Program-made: the position numbers and the translations under genes
Origin: Chloracidobacterium sp. UBA7659
GTDB lineage: Bacteria; Acidobacteriota; Blastocatellia; Pyrinomonadales; Pyrinomonadaceae
Assembly (NCBI GenBank): GCA_002483395.1
Contig: DLHV01000097.1
Location: 231-5,708 of the forward strand
DNA: 5,478 bases
Direction of reading: 5' to 3'
The notes under the pieces: model-generated
Told to the model about the DNA's origin: nothing
Databases searched by the model: none
Seen by the model: the letters and a program-made list of their open reading frames with translations, nothing else
Shown: piece after piece, positions 1 to 5,478 of the stretch
Layout: the number at the start of each line of letters is the position of its first letter
How positions within the stretch are numbered: position 1 is the first letter of the stretch

Positions 1-236
1 TCGAGCGTTATTTGACCCACTGTCGTAATTGCCGTTCCGAGACGCAAAAAAATATCCACAAAAATCCGCAAAGCTCTAAAAAGGAGGAAAAAGGCTCTGC
101 GTTATTGTGGATAAGAGTTGCAAAAGGCGGACGGGCGGGCGGTCTCCGATCCGCAGCAGCCATTGCCACAGGCTGCTGCTAAACCGTTTTTTGATAGAGC
201 TTGCTAATGAGACCTGCCCCCGACAGCGGGCAACTA

Positions 237-1310
237 CTACCGGATCTGCGTCTCGTAGGAGGTCTTGACGCGAAGCTGCTGATTCGGAATGAGTTTGATG
301 TGTTTGCCGCGTTCGATGACGACAGCACCGACGCCAAATGCCGCTCCGACACCTGCCCCGACGGCTGCTCCGACCGGCCCGCCGGCGATCGCTCCGACCA
401 CCACGCCGGTTCCCGTCGCCGCACCGATCTTGATGCCGTCTTGTTTGTAAGAGCGGTTGCCGACGGCCATTCCTTCGTTATCGACACGCTTTACGTTGTC
501 GCCTTTGACCGGCAAAACCTCGGTCATAATGGCGTTGAAATTGCTCCAGCGATTTTCGGTGAGGATAATGCGGTCGAACGAAAGCTGAAGCTCCGAGCGG
601 CGTTTGATCTTGCCCGGTTTCGTGATCTTGTTGACGCGGCCCTCGACGATCGCTCCCATGATCTCGGCCGGCGAGACTATCTTCGCCGTGAATTTATCAC
701 CTTCGCGGCTGCGTTCCGTGCTCACCTCGTCGATTAGTTCGACGATGATCTCGGTGTCACGCGGGATGATAATAACCGCGTCGCTGACCGGCCTAAAGCT
801 CGTCTTTTGAAAGCTGTCGGATGTCGCCGTGGCCAAACTGTCCGAAACGGGAGCGGTGTTATTTGCAGGTGCTGGAGTCTCCGTGTTTGCGGGGATATTC
901 TGCGATTGCTCCGGCGCCTTTGGCTGCTGAATCACAGGAGCAGTGGTGCCGCGGCGGCTCAAATTTGTCGGCACATTCGCTTCGAACGACCGCTTCTCAA
1001 ATCCAGTGTCGTAACCCGCTTCAAAGCCTTGTCGATACCCGTCGTTGTAATCCTCAATCGACCCGTATTCTTTGTTGTAGGCACGATTCGCCTTCGAATA
1101 TTCGGCATGCCGCGTAAAATCCTTCGAAGCGCTGTCGATCGTATCGCGATACCCGGCCATGTATCCATCCGAATAACCCGTTCGGAAACCCCGCTGAAGC
1201 GCGACCCTAGAATCCTGTGCATTAACTGAGTGGATTGGAAAAGCGATAAATGTTACTAAACTGAGAGAAAAACTTAGGACGACAGCCAAAAGGCTTATGG
1301 TTAGCTTCAT
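237..1310 (-). CDS. Exported glycine-zipper protein with G-aromatic repeats and a TrbI-like domain
   Basis: The 357-residue product starts with a signal peptide (KL, a hydrophobic stretch to about residue 26, likely cleavage after VNA at 31). Residues 41-56 and 91-104 each hold four G-[FY] pairs spaced exactly four residues apart. Residues 110-165 are a Pro/Ala/Thr/Asn-rich linker. Residues 179-268 read like the beta domain of TrbI/VirB10-type and YMGG-type proteins: IPRDTEIIVELIDEVST, then EGDKFTAKIV, then a G-rich turn and a LQLSF strand. Residues 292-328 are a glycine zipper, with glycines at 302, 306, 310, 314, 318, 322 and 326, suited to membrane-embedded helix packing. A last strand (IKLIPNQQLRVK) echoes the TrbI-like opening. 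The ATG at 1310 is fixed by an AAAGGAG Shine-Dalgarno five bases upstream and by the signal peptide directly after it. The gene has its own promoter. Family knowledge suggests an envelope-anchored structural protein. No enzyme motif is seen and the exact role is unknown. Confidence 0.9.
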   Translation of the reverse strand: MKLTISLLAVVLSFSLSLVTFIAFPIHSVNAQDSRVALQRGFRTGYSDGYMAGYRDTIDSASKDFTRHAEYSKANRAYNKEYGSIEDYNDGYRQGFEAGYDTGFEKRSFEANVPTNLSRRGTTAPVIQQPKAPEQSQNIPANTETPAPANNTAPVSDSLATATSDSFQKTSFRPVSDAVIIIPRDTEIIVELIDEVSTERSREGDKFTAKIVSPAEIMGAIVEGRVNKITKPGKIKRRSELQLSFDRIILTENRWSNFNAIMTEVLPVKGDNVKRVDNEGMAVGNRSYKQDGIKIGAATGTGVVVGAIAGGPVGAAVGAGVGAAFGVGAVVIERGKHIKLIPNQQLRVKTSYETQIR

Positions 1311-4300
1311 GTGATCTCCTTTGTAATGATGGAATTGAGAATCAAGAAATGATTTGTCCGCCTATAGTTATACACAACTACTTAAGAAATTACAAGAGTT
1401 TTTATACGGGCGTTTAACGAACCTGATTTTTTGCGACAGGAAGATATAAAAAAGGGCAGCGAAACGGCACTGTCCCACTGCCAAGTTTGCCTTAGGAGGA
1501 GCAAATAAAAGCGTCAAAAACTCTTTCTAAACAGGTACGACGCCCGGATGAAGAAAGTTCGGCTGTTTCTCTCGAATCGCGGCTCGTACTGTCCAGTAAA
1601 CCGGTTGAATCCGTTGTAGTTGAAATTATCGTTATAGCCGACATAGAAAGCGGTTCCGGGATTAGGGTTCCATCCGAAAAGGACCTGTCCCGATGCATTC
1701 GATCTTAACGAATCATAATCCCAACGGGCTCGGATATATGTAAAACGCGAGAATTGATAAGTCGAACGCAGCGTAATAATATCGGTATCGAACGCAACCT
1801 GTTTGTTGTCGTTTCGCGTCAACCGGCTTTTCGTGTAGTCGACAGACATCCGCAGCGAGTCAATGGGTTTGTACTCGAGTCCGAACTGAGCATCGAACTG
1901 CCAGCCTTTACCGGGGTCAAGACCGGGTTCTCCCGCCGGTGGATTCGGGCGGGGATATAGATCCGGAGCACTTTGATATAAAGCTAAGAGTCGTAAATAC
2001 TCTCGGTACTCCGGCGTATTCGCGTAAGCCAAGAAGGCCGGGCTACGCCGCGGGAAGCGATTTCCAGCACCGAAGTCATAATCAAAGGAACCGAAGATCG
2101 ACCCAACAAAGCCGTAAATAAAGAATCGTTTATTGACTCGCTTTTCCGCATTGAAACTGAAATACGGCTGCCGTGCCGAGCGAGTCGGTGCACCGAAAAA
2201 TGCTCCCTGAATGGTGCCGGCCACGTTGCGTTTTGCACCGAATTCTTCTTCGTAAACACGCTCATACTGATCGCCCGCTTCGAAATAAAGAAACAGGTTT
2301 CCCTGCAGCGACGCATTTAGGTTCATACCGACGAACGCGTATTGGGTGCGTCCGTTCCAGTCAAACGTATATCTCGCAAACTGGTTCCAGTTCAGACGAA
2401 TGATGGCGGCTTTTGGGTTCGACTTAGTACTAAAGCGGTTGGCAAAAAAAGCCTGGTTCGTGTTTGTCCGGCGAGTAAAACCCGCGTCGGTACGATAATC
2501 GCTGGTGCGTCCAAAAACTTCCGCATACCAGCCATGAGTGTCCTTTGTATAATCGAGACTCCAGAAGTATCCGACGCCATTTCCGGTGCGGTACTGGACA
2601 CGGTCCGTTAACGGATCGTAAAAGTTCTTTCGCGAATGCGTTCCCAAAGCCTGGAAGGTCATCACCGTGCTCGGGTTCAATTTGAAGGTGCCGTCAAGCC
2701 CGCCGACGAAATTCCGGTTTTGCGGCCAGGTGCGGGCAGTGCTGAAAAAACCCAGGTTGTTGTTTTTCCCAAAATCGCGTTTGACCCGGAGAACCGCAAA
2801 GAGAGCATTCTTGTCGATGAATTCTTCATTAGGACACGCGACCGCGGGATTCGACAAATGCTGTTGTTCGCAGATGCGCAATCTTGTACGGTCGTCTTCC
2901 GAGAAATTTCCCGGAGCTTTGTCCGAAGCGGCCAGGAATCCGAATGACGTTTTGTCGATCTTCCCAGTCAGTTTTGCGGCAAAATCGGGATCGACGATCG
3001 TTCGAGAATAGAAAGGCCGCAGCGGTGAATCAAAGATCTCCTTTCCTTCCAGAAAGAAAGGCCGTTTTTCCTCAAAGAAGATCGGGAACCGCTGATTTGC
3101 CGTTACAACCGGTGCGTCTGCCTCGATCTCTGCAAAATCGGGGTTGACAGCCGCGTCAAGCGTTATATTCGGAGAAAGCGTGTATTTGAGCGTGACGCCG
3201 ATGTCCTGTTTTATCGGATGGTTGACGAACCTGCCGGCGGCGATCTCATTTGCAGCTACGCGCTCGCCGGTTTCGCTAATGGTTATGCTCGGAACGATCT
3301 CGAGCGTCCTTTCGTACTTTATCTCATCCAGACCAGTAATCTTCCCGTGTTTGATCAGAAAGCCGGAAACATTTCGGTCGTCCGGCAGCCATTGGTCGAA
3401 CTCATCATTGAGCCGGTCGATATTGCGAGCAGCGTTAAAACCCCACATCTTCCCTTTTCCGGCGGAATAGCGGAGCGATTTGAACGGGATCTTTACCTCG
3501 ACCGACCAACCCCAGTCCTCTATGACGCCTTTCGATTCCATGACGATGTCAACCGTAAAATCGGCGCCGTTCTGCGATCCTTCGGTATAAATTCCGTCCT
3601 GTTGAATTCCCAACGGATTAAATCCCAAAACATATGCGCGGCGCTGATCATTGTAGGTATCGAGCCAGACTCGGACATTGTCCTCGCCGAACACTTCGTC
3701 GCGTTTCGCGACCGTCGCGCGGATCTTGTCTTTTTCATCCCAGCATTTGAACGCGATGTAAAGATTCTTTTCATCGTACATCATCAGCACTTCGGTCGGT
3801 TTCGAAGGCGCGATGTTGTCCCCCGGACCCGTCTGATAAAAGTCTTTAAATACGACGGCGGTTTTCCAGGCATCTTCGTCTGGCCGGCCGTCAATCGCAA
3901 TCGTAAGCGCGATCTTCGGCACACTCTGCGGTTTGGCTTTTTCCGGAGGAACTACAACATCGGTTCTCGCCGGAGGATCATCTTTTGTGACCTCAACAAC
4001 CGAGTCGCCGGTTCTCTTTGCGACCGTCGATTCCGGCGTGCTCGCCGTCTGAGCATTGAGGTGAGCGGAAATAAATATCAGGACGAGCAGGGAATAAAAC
4101 TTTTTCATGACTACACCGCGTATGAATTGGGAAACAAAGTATAAATTATGTGTTGTTCCACTGTTCCACCATGGAACGGTGAAACACGTGGAACGCCTAA
4201 TAAAGCACCTATTTACCGCCATTGACTAGAACGCACATTTGGTCAGAAAGTTTCAAAAGTATTGAGTTGTTGTAAGCGTACTTAGGTTGCGGACGCGTAC

Positions 4301-5478
4301 TTCCCCATCCCCAATCTTAAAAGTATATTTCGGACCGCCGGAGCCAAAACGCCAAAGGCCTTCCCTAACAACCTCCGGTGCCCTAAGGTTTTCAACCGTA
4401 AGAGCTTCGACATTAGCACTTATGTCGGCGTTTTGATTTTCGGGCACGGTCAATATAAAACTCCCGTCAACAGCCGTTCCCGTTATACTCGAAAAATCGC
4501 CCTCAAGATAAACATCGCCATCAACCGTCCTCGAATCAAGATCTCCTTTAAAACCGATCACGCGGACCTCGCCGTCAACAGACGAAAGATGCAGCTTGCC
4601 ATCGACATCGCGCACGTTGATCGATTCGTCACCACCGTTCAGCTCTATATCGCCGGAAACGCCGTCGAGCCGGATTTCGCCATCGGTCACGATCTTCAGG
4701 TTCGTTCGTTTAGGCACGAATACATCAATGCGTACCAGATCCGAATCGCCATAAAAGTGGACGTCACTGGACGCCCTTGCATTGTTCGTGACCTTAAGGT
4801 CGACGCCGGAATCGGTGGTGTTTTCGATAACGGTCACCGGTGTCCGGTTGCGTCGGTCGGCCAGTTCGGTCAAAACATATTTAACCTCGGTCTTGTCCCA
4901 ACCGCGAACCTTTACCGAGCATCCTTTCGCGTCAATTGAAACCTTCGGCGTTCCCTTGACGGCGAAGGTGTTGCTTTTTTTTTCGATGAACTTTGCTCCT
5001 GTAGTCCAGTTGGCCGTACGCATGCGGGCCATCGCTATGTCCTGCCGGGCGAGGCTTTCCTGCACTTTCCGCTGAATTTCCTCTTTATTGATTTCTATTT
5101 TTGCGAGGGTTTCAACTTTTATCTTATCCATCTCCGGAGCGATGCGTGCGATTTCGGCTTGGGCAATCTTCATGCCTTCCGCCGCTGTCTTACTCGCATC
5201 CTTCATTGCCTTCGCGATGCCCTTGTTGATCTTTGCGGATTTAAGGGACGCTCCGTTGTCGGTATCCCAATCGTCGTCATCGTCTTTGCTCTTTTGCGGC
5301 AGAAGATTAGTCGCGGGGTTGACCGATTTGCCGTCGTTCTTGCGGGAAACCGACAGTGCTCCGTTTACGCTCTCGAGCCGGATCTGCACCTCACCTGTGC
5401 CAACACGGCCGTACATGTCGCGGCCGACATACTTCCCCTTTCGAACCGGCAGTCCGAAGTCGTTTTTAATGTCGCCGT

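Overview
The window carries three protein genes, all on the minus strand, so they are read from high to low coordinates. All three look like cell-envelope or exported proteins. No rRNA, tRNA, CRISPR array, transposase or phage gene is visible. Base composition is close to balanced. The families present suggest a Gram-negative, diderm chromosome, most likely Acidobacteriota of the Blastocatellia/Pyrinomonadaceae type: a family 9 carbohydrate-binding-like domain joined to a DUF5916 barrel, DUF4097 beta-strand repeat proteins, and a glycine-zipper protein with a TrbI-like domain. This assignment rests on recognising families, not on a marker gene.

In transcription order: (1) 5478 to 4253 is the 3' part of a DUF4097-type gene whose beginning lies beyond the right edge. 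It ends one beta-repeat domain, continues with an acidic run and a long charged helical segment, and finishes with a second complete DUF4097 beta-repeat domain. (2) The 144-base gap 4109-4252 holds an array of GTTCCA/TGGAAC half-sites that can fold into a near-perfect hairpin, followed by a TATACT -10-like box just before the next gene. (3) 4108 to 1514 encodes an 864-residue protein with a signal peptide, a CBM9-like domain and a DUF5916 outer-membrane barrel ending in phenylalanine. (4) The 203-base gap 1311-1513 holds a good intrinsic terminator for that gene, then a separate promoter and strong ribosome binding site for the last gene. (5) 1310 to 237 encodes a 357-residue exported protein with two blocks of G-aromatic tetrapeptide repeats, a TrbI-like beta domain and a glycine zipper. 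(6) 1-236 has no convincing gene. It contains a nested inverted repeat with DnaA-box-like ends around a purine mirror repeat, and a 9-bp stem-loop.

The middle and last genes are separate transcription units, divided by a terminator and a promoter. Whether the first two are co-transcribed is undecided, since the intervening hairpin lacks a T tract. The shared theme is envelope biology: a probable surface or periplasmic beta-repeat protein, an outer-membrane barrel with a sugar-binding-like periplasmic domain, and a glycine-rich envelope protein. No pathway can be assigned. No clearly new multi-gene system is visible. The most unusual points are the half-site array at 4155-4194, the helical insertion between two DUF4097 domains, and the double G-aromatic repeat block in the last gene.
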